From positions 18,132,450-18,196,449 of the forward strand of contig CM018052.1 in NCBI GenBank assembly GCA_008638375.1: a stretch of 64,000 bases of DNA, read 5' to 3'. A program made the translations under genes and the position numbers. Below the pieces are notes generated by a model. The model saw only the letters and a list, made by a program, of their open reading frames with translations, did not search any database and was not told where the DNA came from. The stretch is from Nyssa sinensis (taxonomy: Eukaryota > Streptophyta > Magnoliopsida > Cornales > Nyssaceae). Each line of letters opens with the position of its first letter. Position 1 is the stretch's first letter. Positions 10,951 through 22,494 of the stretch are shown here, in pieces.

Positions 10951-11878
10951 ATCATTTGAAATATTGTCCCCTTCAGTTATGTTGGCCTGAGCTTGCTTCT
11001 TGTTAGGATTCCTTTGGCCTTGTTTCGTGTTGTGACAATCCTTTGCACGATGGCCTGGTTTGTCACATATGTAACATTTGCCCTTGAATTTTTTATTATC
11101 ATTGCCTTTGGGCCCTTATTTAGCACCAATGTCAAAATGCTTCCTTTTCTTGTCGTGAGAGGTTTGACCTTGTCCCACCACATTTACCTTAGCTTCCATA
11201 ATGGCTTTCCCTGTTTTCCTTTCAAAAGTACGGTTGTCTTCTTTAATCATTAATCTCACGATCAAGTTTTCAAGCTTCATGTCCTTTCACTTGTGCTTTA
11301 GGTAACTCTTGAATTCATTCCAAGAAGGCGATAACTTTTTAATGATCGCAACGACTTGGAAGGATTCACTGAGAGACATGCCTTCTGCATGAATGTGATG
11401 CAAGATAACCTGAAAAATCTTGAACTTGATTAATCACCTTATTGGAGTCAATCATTTTGCAGTCTAGGAATCTGCCCACCACGAACTTCTTTATGCCGAA
11501 ATCTTCCTTTTTATACTTTCTGTTAAGAGAGTCCCATTGCTCCTTTGCAGTCTTGATTGGACTGTATATATTATATAATGGGTTGTCCAAGCCATTAAAG
11601 ACATAGTTTAGGCAGAGGAAGTCAGCAAGCTTCCAAGCATTGACTACGGCAACCACTTGTCTATTAGTCTCATTCTCCCTCAAAGTAGGAGCCTCTTCAC
11701 GAATGAATCGAGTAAAATTCAGAGTAGTGAGATAAAATAGCATCTTTTGCTCCCATCTCTTGAAATTAGTCCCACTGAATTTCTCTGGTTTCTCATAATG
11801 GTTTACAGAAACTAGCACTATAACAGGTGCGAGTGCCATAACAGTAGCAGTAAGATTTGGGGTTGTTTCAATTGCCAT
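10951..11878 (-). pseudogene. Copia-1 gag with zinc knuckle
   Basis: Gag starts MAIETTPNLTATV at 11878, chosen because it is the first Met and precedes the conserved segment EKFSGTNFKRWEQKMLFYL. The UBN2/retrotran-gag region continues with NYVFNGLDNPLYNIY and KEQWDSLNRKYKKED. A frameshift near 11410 ends the first frame. Downstream, plus bases 11035-11076 encode a CCHC knuckle (CYICDKPGHRAKDC) on the minus strand, which would bind the element's RNA in the virus-like particle. A stop near 11118 separates the two parts. Confidence 0.9.
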
Positions 11879-12039
11879 TTAAAAACTACAGTACAATTTT
11901 TTTCCATAGATTAAAATTTGTAAAACAGAAGTACAGTATTTTGAAAAAAATTGTGCAGTAAAAAATATTACAAACTAAAATAGAAAATAAACCATCTAGA
12001 AAAATAAAACTGATTTGGAATAGTAATCTGTCTTAAGAT
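11879..12039 (-). other. Copia-1 untranslated leader
   Basis: AT-rich sequence between the 5' LTR end and the gag start. I looked for the tRNA-iMet complement next to the LTR and did not find a convincing one; the expected position reads atcttaagacag on the minus strand. Confidence 0.5.
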
Positions 12040-12345
12040 TGTTAATCAATTATTTATTAAATCTATTTTATTTTAGCAATAGAAAAATTTAAAAAATACA
12101 GAACTTGTTTTTTGTATTCCGTAAATGTAGAATCTATTTTCTGCATTCTGTAAATACAGAACTTGAATTTATAGAAAACATAAACTAATTATGTTCTAAG
12201 GTTTTAAAATTGAGTTATAATTGCAGAATTAAAAATCAGAAACAGATTATTGTTTAGAAACAATATGCAGAAATCCCCAAAAAGAAAAACAGAAATAAAA
12301 GAAGCTTATAGGATAAATGGACATCTGTCTCCCAGTATTCTATAA
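12040..12345 (-). repeat. Copia-1 5' LTR, truncated (R-U5 remnant)
   Basis: Aligns with 6053 to about 6410 of the 3' LTR (for example ttattttagcaatag, tacagaacttg, ggttttaaaa.tgagttat, cagaaacagattatt). Similarity stops near 12345, so the TATA box and all U3 sequence are absent from this copy and it has no promoter of its own. Confidence 0.85.
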
Positions 12346-13170
12346 TTGTAAGAATCACTAAAGCCATCTAAAATTCTATAATGGTTCCCTAGCCCAGAAA
12401 TCATTGTTGATGATGATAGTTCTATCGTCGACTACAAAGGGAAGTAAAGCCAGGAAGAAGCTTCGGGGTTCCATATTTTATCCACTGCAGGTACTATCAC
12501 TACATGCATTACCCCATTATTAGTTCTTTCATTACACACTATGTTTTTCAATCGCTATTGCTGCCCATCACCACCATAATTTCCAAATTTTAAGGAATTC
12601 TACACGGGTGTTGTATGGTTGTGATGAGGTCGGTGTGTAGGTGTGGGTGTGTATGTATATGTGTGTATATATATATAAATATAAAGAGAAGAAGAAATCA
12701 CATTTTAGAGAGATGGCAGGGGTGCGATGAAAGCCATTGTAGGCGGTGGTTCACGCAATTGGCATTGTTGGAGACGGCGACGGCGACGGTGACGGCGCTG
12801 GGGGCAGTGATGCGCGATGACCCTAGTTTTTGCCGATGGTGGTGGCTATGGGTAGAGAAATTGAGAGAAAGAGATGTGAGATGGGTGGTTCTGGTAGAGA
12901 AATTGAAAGAGAGAGAGGGTTTTCAGGTCAGAGACGAATTTGGGTGAGAGATATTAGTTGCCGATATACGTAAGAGAAAGAGGGTTTTCACTTTTGATTA
13001 AATAATATTATTAAAATATGAGGGCGTATTGGTAATTCAACTAACTCTCTTAAAGCCATTCAGGGGAACAAGACTGATAGGGGACGGTATTAATCTGAAA
13101 CCCTAAAGGTACTATTTATAATTTTCAGTTAAGACAAGTGTAATTATTCTTAATAATAATAAAGGTTAAT
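12346..13170 (+). mobile_element. Right arm of the putative non-autonomous DNA element
   Basis: A GC-rich centre (gatggcaggggtgcgatgaaag, then gacggcgacggcgacggtgacgg near 12774) is followed by agagaaattgagagaa and an AT-rich end (cttaataataataaagg, about 13148). The same order recurs at 14230-14920. Read on the opposite strand, its end resembles the start of the 5165 arm. Copia-1 separates the two arms, so it may have inserted into this element. The 110-residue ORF at 12615-12947 is low complexity and looks accidental. Confidence 0.4.
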
Positions 13171-13377
13171 AATAAAATGTTATCACTAAAATTTCTAAAA
13201 TCTCTCTCTAAAATATCTCTATTTTCAAATTTTTTTTTTCTAAAATCATATATGTGTCTCTTTCTAAATATTCATTTCTTAGTCTAAATTAGAGAGATAA
13301 TTATAAAATAAGCTACCAAATTTATTTATCTAAATGTCTCTTAATTTATTTATATCTCTAAATTTATGTTTTTTAAA

Positions 13378-13421
<44 letters not shown>

Positions 13422-14920
13422 TCATGAATAGTGCACACCCAATGCAACCCCAATTCAACTCAGAATATAGACACAAACCACATCCCTTTAAACAAACCTT
13501 GGAATCCCATGGAACATATTTAAGATTATATTGGATGATGGAAGTACTGCTTAAGAAATGAGCCGAAGGGAAAACGGGAAATTTATGGTCAATAAAATTT
13601 GCACTTCTAATCTTCTAATCTTTCTTGTCAGTGCAGATTACTCTATTCAGGTGTGAACTTGCTAACAAAAATGTTTTATGTATGTATGGTTTTGCCAATT
13701 TGGCTACCACCGCAAGGGAACTTTTAGGTTGATTATTTGAAAGAAAATGTATGTATAAGAATTTTTCTTATCATAGACACAAAAAAATGCACACGCACAA
13801 ACACACTTTTTTTTTTTTATTTCCTTCTATTTTCCTTTTGTTTCCTTTTTTTTTTCTTCCTTTTTTCCTTTTTTCTTATTCCTTATCTCTCAACAAACCC
13901 ACCATGACTAGCAAACACAAATCAACATTATCCCAATAATAAAAAAATATCATTACTGCACCATATGCCCTCAGCCCCTCAAATTTAGAGAGCTGAGGGT
14001 ATTTTGAAAATACCCTATAGAACCCACATCAAATAGTATAAGACAAAAATTTATTGAAACTCATTCAAAATAGAGAAACAAAAATCATCCATTACAATTT
14101 GAAAATACTTATCATTTCAAGGGGACTATTATGATTTAATGTCATGAGTTTACAAGGCAAGAAATTCCAACTTTCTCACACTAACATAAACAACCAAATC
14201 AACAGTAACAGAAACAACTAGCAGTGTTAGCGGTAAGGGGCGATGATTGAAGGGGTGCGATGATCAATGACGCATTGTCGGTGATGGGTTAATGGGATTT
14301 GTAGCATTAGACGCTGCGATGACTATGGCACTGATGGTGATGACGCTTTTGGCGGTGGTATTGATTGTTACCGATGGTGGCTCCGGTCGGTAGCGAAATT
14401 GAGAGAGGAAAGTGAGATGTTGAGTAATTTTCCCGTGGGGCACTGTCGGTGGTGGGTTCAAGCGATTGGCAGCAACGATGGTGGTGACTATGGCGTTGGT
14501 GTGGCGTCGTTGATTTTTGTCGAAGGTTGCTTCAGACAAAGAAATTGAGAGAGGGAGAAGTGAAATGGAGAGGGATTTTTTCTGGTAGTGGCTTAGAATG
14601 GGTAAAATAGTAAGGTGGATTTGTTCTTCCCATGGAGATTTATTAGAGAGAGAATTTGAAAGGACTTGATCATGTTAGAGAGAGATTGTTACAACTTGGA
14701 TACCATCAAAGAGAGAAAAAATAAGATATTTAATTTTTAGCTAAATAATAATATTAAAATAAAAGTTTAAATTGATAATTTAACAAATTCAATTAACGCC
14801 ATTTGCCTAGCAAGACTGATAGAATGATCAACGTTATTTGAGAAATAATTGGAGAGATATATGTAATAATTAGAAACCATATGAGAGATAAGATTAACCC
14901 TAATAATAATAAGAGATAAG
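13171..14920 (+). mobile_element. Second copy of the putative DNA element
   Basis: The left part (13180-13330) is rich in tctctctaaaat words like 5560-5900. The right part (14230-14920) parallels 12710-13150: ggggtgcgatga, ggtggtggtgg-like GC-rich centre, gaaattgagagag, then ...acgccatttgcctagcaagactgatag against ...aaagccattcaggggaacaagactgatag, ending at ctaataataataag. The family is not recognised; no transposase is visible. Confidence 0.4.
13381..13414. repeat. (TA)n microsatellite
   Basis: An uninterrupted run of 17 TA units followed by cacacac. It lies inside the second putative DNA element. Confidence 0.95.
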
Positions 14921-15968
14921 AAAATTGAACTCATGTCAACTACATAAAAAATGCCACAACTCGGATAAGACTGGATCAGTTCTAATAACTATGATTTCTA
15001 AGGTTGTGACATTTCCATTTTGGTTTTACTAACAGAACGTGCCCCGCTTTTTTAAAGCTTGCTACCTTCCAATGAGAGATTGGAGATAAATAATAGAGAG
15101 TAGTGTTTTATATTTTTAATTTTCATCTATATTTGTATTTGCTAAACAGGAAAATTGTTATTCTAAATAGAAGATACGGGGAAAATTTTGATCCATTTCC
15201 TATAGATTAATCCAAAAGAGTAGGTAATGAAAAGTCTTAGTTTTATATTATAAATAAAATGAATTATTCAATTTTCAAGTCATGTTGATTCAGATTATTT
15301 TTACATTTGTCACACTTTTTTTTTTTTAATTCTCGGTTGAAAGTGGTTTTCCTAACAAAATTAAGGACTATGATATGTCAATATGTAGCACTTTTTTAGA
15401 ATCATATTATGTGGGATTAAAAACATTATATGATGTCGTACTCGTTTGGATGAGTTAAGAAAAAGTATGATTTGAGTTATGCAGTAGTTTGAATAAGTAA
15501 CTATGAAAAATTATTGTTTAAGTTAAATTATTGAGTGTTTGGATGAATATTATTTGATAAGTGCTTAAATGAGATTATATTATTTGGATGAACTGTTAAT
15601 AAATGTTACTGAGCTACTTTTTGAAAAAGTCCATTTTGAATCAAGTGTGGATACGTTAATTAAGTACGGTCCACCTTCCCAATCTAATATTCAATAAATC
15701 AAAAAAGTCTATTTTAAATTGGAAAAAGTCATTATGTGCGGCCTATAAACCAAACCAAACACAATTATCATATCGTATAAATGGACATATAAATTGAGAA
15801 TATATCCAATATTTTCACAATAATAAAACATTTCTTCCGAGATGACTCCTTTGTGTTACACTCCTGTACCCTTCATAGTTGCAATAATAATACTCCTCGA
15901 AAAAAATAATAATAATAATGCTACTCTTAAAAAATGCTTCCATAATTGTATAGGCAAATGCTATCTAT
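14921..15968. other. AT-rich non-coding spacer
   Basis: No coding frame is visible. A block at about 15443-15760 opens cgtttggatgag and closes aaccaaaccaaacac, which could be the ends of a small MITE-like element, but I could not pair the ends convincingly. Confidence 0.5.
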
Positions 15969-17188
15969 TGTTATTCATAATAAATTAGTTTTTAATAAAA
16001 AAGTAGAACTTATTTTATCAAATCATAATCTATTCCAGAAAACTGTTTTGAAAAAACAAAAAATGTTTTTGAAACCAAAGCAGTATAATTTTTTTTAAAA
16101 CAAAAAAAAAAAACTAGAAAAACTAAAGCATTAATTTTTACAGCATAAGTTTACAGAAAAGATAAATAGAAATTGTAAAACTTACAAAATTTGTAGAGCA
16201 GGAAACAAAAATTATGATTAAGGCTTGTGTTTTACATAATGTCCTTAAGACGAATTATGGCTCTTGTAGTAGTGCTTACGAGCTATTGAACGTACGTCTC
16301 CAGGATACAATAATCGAATATACGGAGATGTGAAACACTTCGATTGTGTGCCTAAGGAACCAAAACAATGACTTGAAGTCTCTTAAACTTTTATGAAAAT
16401 TGATGCACAAAATGTATGAAGAAAATTCGATGATGAATGTTGAGTGCGGTGGTGTTTATATAGACTCCTTTGTGCCTATTTGGTACAGGCATGAAGCTTT
16501 TGTTATGTCTGCTTATGGCAAACTGACACAATCGTGCCCAATGAGGAAGACGCCCATTTAGTTAAAAGTCAAACAAAAAGTAATTGCAAAACAACAAGTT
16601 TTGTATTTAAACCAAAACCAAACATAATCGCAAAACGATATCATTTTTGGATTAAATTAACCCCATATTTAAACGATAACATTTTGGTCTGTTCCGAATG
16701 GTAATAGAAATGAAAGCATTTTTTAAAAATTATTTAAATGAGTTTTTTTCCAAAACAGATATATATATACGACGGCCCAAGCTCGAACTTGACTCGGTGC
16801 GGGGCGGTGGCGGCGCGCCCATGCATGTGTAGTGAACCAAACATGTGCTGGGTCCTCCCTCATCCACAAAACTTGGGTGCTCCTAGGGGCCTAAACCTTC
16901 ATTAAAGGTAATTGTATATATACTCTTTAAAAACCTTGTACCCATCCTATGTAGGACACAAGCTTTTAACAAGTTTTAAACTTTTGTTACAATTTTAAAG
17001 CAGTGATGTTTGGAGACAATTTATCATTCATTCCTTAATGGTTTTGAGAATCCAATACATGATCTTAATCTCTTCATGGAGGAGAACACATTTTCATGTG
17101 GACCCACCAAAATTAATGTGTGGGACCCATTTTAATTTTAGCTCAAAGATAAAAAAAAATTATGCTAAAAAATCTATTATTTCTAACA
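15969..17188 (-). repeat. Copia-2 3' LTR
   Basis: Plus-strand ends are TGTTATTC at 15969 and TCTAACA at 17188, an inverted TGTTA/TAACA pair. The minus-strand sequence just outside the right end is gtgagggat, a PPT. Most of it aligns with the Copia-1 LTR, including the TATA box. Confidence 0.78.
16453..16462 (-). promoter_or_regulatory. Copia-2 LTR TATA box
   Basis: gtttatatag on the plus strand (ctatataaac on the minus), in the same context as in Copia-1. Confidence 0.6.
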
Positions 17189-17774
17189 ATCCCTCACACG
17201 AATGAAATTGACTGAAAGTAATGCAAATGAAATGCAGACACTAAGAGATTGTTTAGTTAGAAATGTCCTGCATAGAGGAAGGTAGCTTGTGACCTTAAAC
17301 CTTCCTTTGTGAAATGTTATCGGGGTTACTAATTGATATGTGAATATGATGTCTTGGATTGTTCAACCGTTTGTGTAAACCAAGATAATAGTATTCACAT
17401 AGAATCTTTCCTAACACAGTTAGTTCTCATGATTGTGCTCATTTTGGCCTTGAACAATTCTTGGTTTTATGAGTGTTCCTAGAAAATTTAATCTTTATCA
17501 TTCTCATCGAACAGGCCTAGTTCACACTCACATAGGTGATTTCTTATTAAAAGTATCCTCTTATATCCTACTTGTATTTAACAATGTATAAGAATCATTA
17601 AAAGTTTAGTTTTTCGTATTCAACGCTACAAACGTCACTATTCTTATCATAGGAATGAGTAGGAGATTTTATGTCCATAGTAATCTCAATGAGTCATACA
17701 CAATTTGGTTGTCCCTTTGAACCTTGCTCTTGGGATATCAAGTCTGCTAGGTTGGGTTGCCATTATAGTAACTC
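17189..17774 (-). other. Copia-2 3' non-coding region with PPT
   Basis: Parallels 7317-7901 of Copia-1 (for example cattctcat.gaac.ggcc.agttcacactcacataggtgatttc). The PPT is gtgagggat at 17189-17197. No protein is encoded. Confidence 0.65.
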
Positions 17775-19900
17775 TTGTGCACAAAATTTAAGCTCATTTC
17801 TCTCGTTGATTTATTCACTTTTTTTCTAGTCAAACCTTTGGTTAACGGATCCACAATGTTATTTTTTTACCTTATGTATTCAATGCTCATAATTCCATTA
17901 GAGAAAAATTGTTTCACGAATTGTGTCTTCGACGAATATGTCGAGATTTACCATTATACATGTGACTCCTTGCGTTACCAATCTTTGATTGACTATTGTA
18001 ATGAATACAAATAACGTGCACATGTTTTATAGGATGTGACGAAGCTACTAAGCTTTTTTACCAGCTTTATGAAGTGCAATAAATTCAGATTCCATCGTGG
18101 TTCTAGCAATGCATGTTTATTTGAAAATTTTTTATGATATTGGGCCACTAATAAGTGTAAACAAATAACTACTTGTGGACTTTGAGTCTTTGGCATTGGA
18201 TATCCAGTTCGTATCACAATATTATTCAAGTACTGCTGGAAATCTTGAGTAGTGCAATCCAAAATTTTGTGTGTATTTTAAATACCTCAAAACCCCGACT
18301 ATTGCCTTCCAATGGTCCGGACCAGGATTACTTGTGTATCTACTCAATTTTTAACAACATAAGCTATGTTTGGACGAGTATAATTCATCACATACATTAA
18401 GGTGCTAATTATTTGTGTATACTCTAGTTGTGATATCATTTTGCCACTATTCTTAGATAAGTGTAAATTTACATCTACAGGTGTTCTCACTGGACTACTA
18501 TCATCTTGTTTAAATTTCTTGACTCAACATATTGTGATTGAAATAATGTCAGTCCATTCGATGTTTTAGAGATCTTTATTCCAAGTATAACATTTGCAAC
18601 ACGTAAGTCCTTCATATTAAACTTATTTTTTAACATTTTCTTGGTAGTTTTATTGACTTCATTATTAATACCTATAATGAGCATATCATTAATATAGAGA
18701 CAAATAATGACAAAGTCATTTTCTGTGTTCTTGACATATACACATTTGTCACACTCATTAATTTTGAACCTATTTCACATCATTACACTATCAAATTTCT
18801 CATGCCATTGCTTTAGTGCTTGTTTTAATCCATAAAGAGATTTAACAAGCTGACAAACTTTCTTTTCTTGACCTGGAACAATAAACCCTTCGGGTTATTC
18901 TATGTATATTTCTTCATCTAATTCATCATTTAAAAAAGTTACCTTTACATCCATTTGATGTATCTCAAGATTGTGTATAGCTGTAATAACTATTAACATT
19001 CTAACCGATGGTATCCTTGTAACATGTGAATATATATCAAAATTGTCCAAGCCTTCTTTTTTCTTATATCCTTTGATAACAAGCCTAACTTTGTAGTTAT
19101 TAATAAATCCATTTGCTTTCATTTTCTTCTTGAATATCCATTTATATCCACGGGGTTTTGAACCTGGTGGAAGATCTACTAGTTTCGACGTATGATTTTA
19201 TAGAATGCATTCTACTTCATTATTTATAGCCTATTTCCAATATGAAGCTTTAGGACTCGACATTGTTTCTTTAAAGCTTTGAGACTCATCTTGTAACAAA
19301 TACGTTAGAAAATCTGGACCAAAAGATTTTAATGTTCTAACCCTTTTACTATGTCTAGGTTCATCATTCTCTTGTTGGTCTTGAATACTGCCTACTACAA
19401 TATCATGATTTCTTTTAATTGAACTCGACTCCTATGTTAATTTGTAAGGAAATACATGTTCAAAGAACGATGCATTCCTTGACTCCTTAATAGTATTAAC
19501 ATACATATTAGAAAATTTTGATTTACGAATTAGAAATTAATATGCAGTACTATTATGAGCATACCCTATGAAAAAGACAATCAATTATTTTAGGTCCTAT
19601 TGTAACCTTTTTAGGTGTAGGAATCACTATTTTAGCCAAACACTCCCATACTTTTAAGTATTTGTAAGAAGGTCTTCGACCTTTTCACAACTCATAAGGG
19701 GACATATTGGTTTTCTTTTGAGCTATTCAGTTGAGAATATAATTTGTTAAAAGAATTGCTTCCCTCCCACAAATTCAAAGGTAGTCTAAAACTTAATAAC
19801 AATGCATTCAACATTTCTTTTAATGTTCTATTTTTTCATTAAGCAACCCCATTTTGCTGAGATAAATAGGGTGTAGTTGTTTTATGTATAATACCATGTT
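17775..19900 (-). pseudogene. Copia-2 integrase C-terminus, RT and RNase H remnants
   Basis: RT segments include YKVRLVIKGYKKKEGLDNF and IHNLEIHQMDVKVTFLND at 18895-19122 (catalytic Asp in MDVK), a palm remnant at 18487-18684 (MLIIGINNEVNKTTKKML) just after the position of the YVDD motif, and RNase H remnants down to about 17800. The part above 19140 aligns with the Copia-1 integrase/RT linker. Stops and frameshifts are frequent. It ends where X is inserted. Confidence 0.87.
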
Positions 19901-21877
19901 TGTCATGACCTGGAACTCACCTTGTGCGGATCAAGGCAATGACCGGGGGCGCGACTTGTGAGCTATCCCCTTTGTCAGATACTAATTAAGGACTAGTAAT
20001 GCATGCCATCACATTAGTTAATTAAGTACTATCATCATAATATGATTATACATGCCATGATAAAAGTAAATGTTTAATTACAAATCCTTAAAACAAAAAG
20101 CCATACCTAGAACATGGACTCAAGGAAGAGAAAAGACTACATCACACTTAGTTTAATTACAAATACATCACAAGAATCCATCATTACATGCAAGGACAGG
20201 CTTGTGAGCAAAATATGACGCCAACTCGCGGTGAACACCCTACAATCCTTTTGCGGCATCCTTCCTTGAAAAAAAAATGATATATTTTTGGAGTGAGCTA
20301 ACATAGCTCAATAATTAAATTTTCTCGCTCTACCATGGGTCAGGGTTAGTTTAAATAGAAGAATACAAACCAATGGAGGTTTCTTATTCGACCCCTTTTT
20401 CCATAGAGGTTTCATATCCATTTTCAAAAATGGATTTTATGCATGTTTGGCTGTCAAACTAAGCCATTACAGTGGCTGTTCTAGCGAGCCATGACTTTTC
20501 GGTGATGCTTATATTTCCTATTTCAAGGCATTTCAGCCACTGTTTTGTCTCAATTTTTTTTCCTATAAGATTCTCGAAGTGTGGGAAACACATTCCTATT
20601 CCTAAAATACCACAAATCGAGCCCTAACCCATCCATTCATACTTTCTCTCTCTAAGCTGAAACTTTACATTTCTTGATGGTTCCTTGGCCATTTTAGCCG
20701 ATTCAAATTTTGATGTACTTCAAATTTTATGCTCTTTTGAGCCATGAAATCCGTTTTACGTTTTGTTCATGCTAGATCAAAAACTCAAATTTTCCATACT
20801 TCAGGTTTGAGTTTCCTAGGGTTTTCTTAGGTCACGTTCATGCCATTCCTTTCCTATTTTCACACCTTTCAAATGTTAGTCACATATATGATTTCTAGAT
20901 TTATCAAATCACACAAAATAATGTTATACCCATCCATTTTTTTTCTTAGAGAGAAAAATTAAGTTTTAAGGGTTTTACCTTCTAACAGCAGCTCTTCTCT
21001 CCTTGGGCTTGCTTGAGCTTCTGAGCTAGCTTAGAGTTAAGCATGCCTGCACAACTTCCTTCTCCCTCCTCCTCCTTTTTCTTCTTCTTCTTCTTCCTTC
21101 CTCTTTACTTTCTCTCTCTACAATTCTCTCTCTCTCTCTCTAGCTGACTGTCACACACGTGCACACACTCAGTTTTGATCTCCTAACAACACACGCATAG
21201 CACACTCATTGCATATATATATATATATATAAAACAAATATATACATATATATCAGATTGTGCATGTATTGTAATTGGAGGAGAGAGTGGCTTAATGAGG
21301 TGTTGACACCTCAACTCTTTAGGTTGCAGACTTGGGCTTAATATCGATTATGTATATATCTTGTGGGATTTATAGCATAAAAGTGCTATAACCAAGTTAG
21401 CTATCCTTTTTGGGTATAAGTTTCCTCCTTCTTTTTGGTCTTGGGTTCAAGACCTTGGGCCAACACTTTTGACCTTCTTTTCTCCATTTTTCTCTTCTTA
21501 TGCCTCGTTTGGCATTTTGGATATGTTTCTTGAATTTTTGAAGTTATGTTTAATTGTCCTAAAATCTCTTAATATTCTCACAATGCTTTTGATTCCTGTA
21601 TGCTTCACCTACTTGCTATTAATTTCATTTTTGATACGTTCTATCGTGTTTACTTTATACCAAAAATATTTTATTTTTACCCAAAAATTCCTGATTAAAT
21701 TCGTTTGTTCACGTATCGCGTCAACCTTGGTCGAGTGAACTTTTTGTACTAATTTTGTTTTTTATATTTACGGGCTACTAAATTTTAATTAGAAATGCTT
21801 ATAGTTAATACCTAATTTATTTCATAAAAATCGGCATTAACGTAAATTACTTTGCTTAATTGGGCCGGGATGTCACA
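19901..21877 (-). repeat. X 3' LTR
   Basis: Plus-strand ends are TGTCATGACC and ATGTCACA, with the PPT just outside. The first 476 bases align with 54601-55074 of the 5' LTR; beyond that the two no longer align. By comparison with the LTR of W, the middle of this LTR appears deleted. It contains a TA-rich block near 21205-21260 that could hold the promoter. The ORF at 21469-21738 is hydrophobic low-complexity sequence and not a gene. Confidence 0.85.
20295..20309 (-). other. LTR hairpin GAGCT-N5-AGCTC (X)
   Basis: A perfect five-base-pair inverted repeat in the R/U5 part of the LTR. The same motif with compatible base changes occurs in other gypsy LTRs in this window at 31779, 39310 and 51612. 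Confidence 0.55.
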
Positions 21878-21895
21878 TCCTCCCCTTTTTAAAAA
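21878..21895 (-). other. X polypurine tract
   Basis: Plus-strand tcctcccctttttaaaaa gives, on the minus strand, aaaaaggggagga abutting TGTGACATCCC of the 3' LTR. Confidence 0.75.
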
Positions 21896-22494
21896 AGTTT
21901 GGTCCCCAAACTTAGCGTACCTTATAACGTGAAGAGTTGTGGGTGTTTGGTACGAATTTCATCCTCTCGCTCCCAAGTGGCTTCCTTTATTTGGTGATTT
22001 CCACAATACTTTTACAAGTGGAATAGTCTTGTTCTGCAAAACCTACTCCCAACAGTCCAAGATTTGCACTGGTTGCTCAATATAAGTCAAATCCTCTTGG
22101 ACAACTAGGGGTTTGTGCTCCACTACCTGGTCTGGATTGCGCAAGAACTTCTTTAGCATAGAGATAGGGAAAACATTGTGCATATGCGATAATTCTGATG
22201 GTAGGGCAAGTCAGTATGCCACCGGTCTGACTCGTCCTACGATCCCAAATGGCCCAATGTAACAAGGCCCTAACTTCCCCTTCTTCCCAAATCTCATTAC
22301 GCCCTTCATAGGAAACACTTTCAAGAACACCTGATCGCCCATTGCAAATTCCATCTCTCTTCTCCAGTATTGGCATAACTCTTTTAGCGGCTTTGAGTTG
22401 CCAGTAGGCGCTGCTTGATCAGCTAGATATTTTTTGTTGTCTGCTCCATTATTTCAAGGCCAAACATTTTCCTGTGTCCTATTTCTGCCTAACA
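21896..22494 (-). pseudogene. X integrase C-terminus and chromodomain-like tail
   Basis: Aligns with W at about 34250-34860. It encodes, in more than one frame, the counterparts of the W segments [22 protein letters not shown] and [10 protein letters not shown], and the tail that in W reads [19 protein letters not shown]. Frameshifts are obvious: the longest open frame (22077-22376) is not the coding one. It ends at TAACA (22490-22494), the first copy of the duplication created by the solo LTR. Confidence 0.88.
22490..22494. repeat. Target-site duplication of solo LTR 1, left copy
   Basis: TAACA, identical to 25853-25857. Removing the insert plus one copy restores continuous homology to gypsy pol. 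Confidence 0.93.

Larger units (their letters stand above)
6053..12345 (-). mobile_element. Copia-1: degenerate Ty1/copia retrotransposon
   Basis: On the minus strand the order is truncated 5' LTR (12040-12345), gag, zinc knuckle, protease, integrase, RT, RNase H, PPT and full 3' LTR (6053-7316). This gag-PR-IN-RT-RH order defines Ty1/copia. All domains are recognisable, but the reading frame is broken many times by stops and frameshifts, so it is a dead copy. The two LTRs match only over the R-U5 part because the U3 of the 5' LTR is missing. The element is closely related to Copia-2 (15969-19900), which has the same orientation. Confidence 0.92.
15969..19900 (-). mobile_element. Copia-2: degenerate copia retrotransposon, interrupted by element X
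   Basis: On the minus strand, RNase H and RT remnants and part of integrase lie at 17775-19900, preceded at lower coordinates by a 3' LTR (15969-17188). The sequence parallels Copia-1 base by base over long stretches (for example ttgatttattcact..ttct and caaacctttggtta). It stops abruptly at 19900 within the integrase region (ataccatgtt), where the LTR of X begins with TGTCATGACC. The remaining 5' half should lie beyond the right edge of the window. Confidence 0.9.

Noticed and set aside
12615..12947. 110-residue ORF, Arg/Glu/Val-rich
   Set aside because: It arises from GGT/GAC repeats in a repetitive element; no domain, and the related copy at 14264-14539 is open on the other strand instead.
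13334..13561. 75-residue ORF spanning the (TA)n run
   Set aside because: A Tyr-Ile repeat from the microsatellite.
15443..15760. Possible small MITE (cgtttggatgag ... aaccaaaccaaacac)
   Set aside because: I could not find matching terminal inverted repeats or a flanking duplication.
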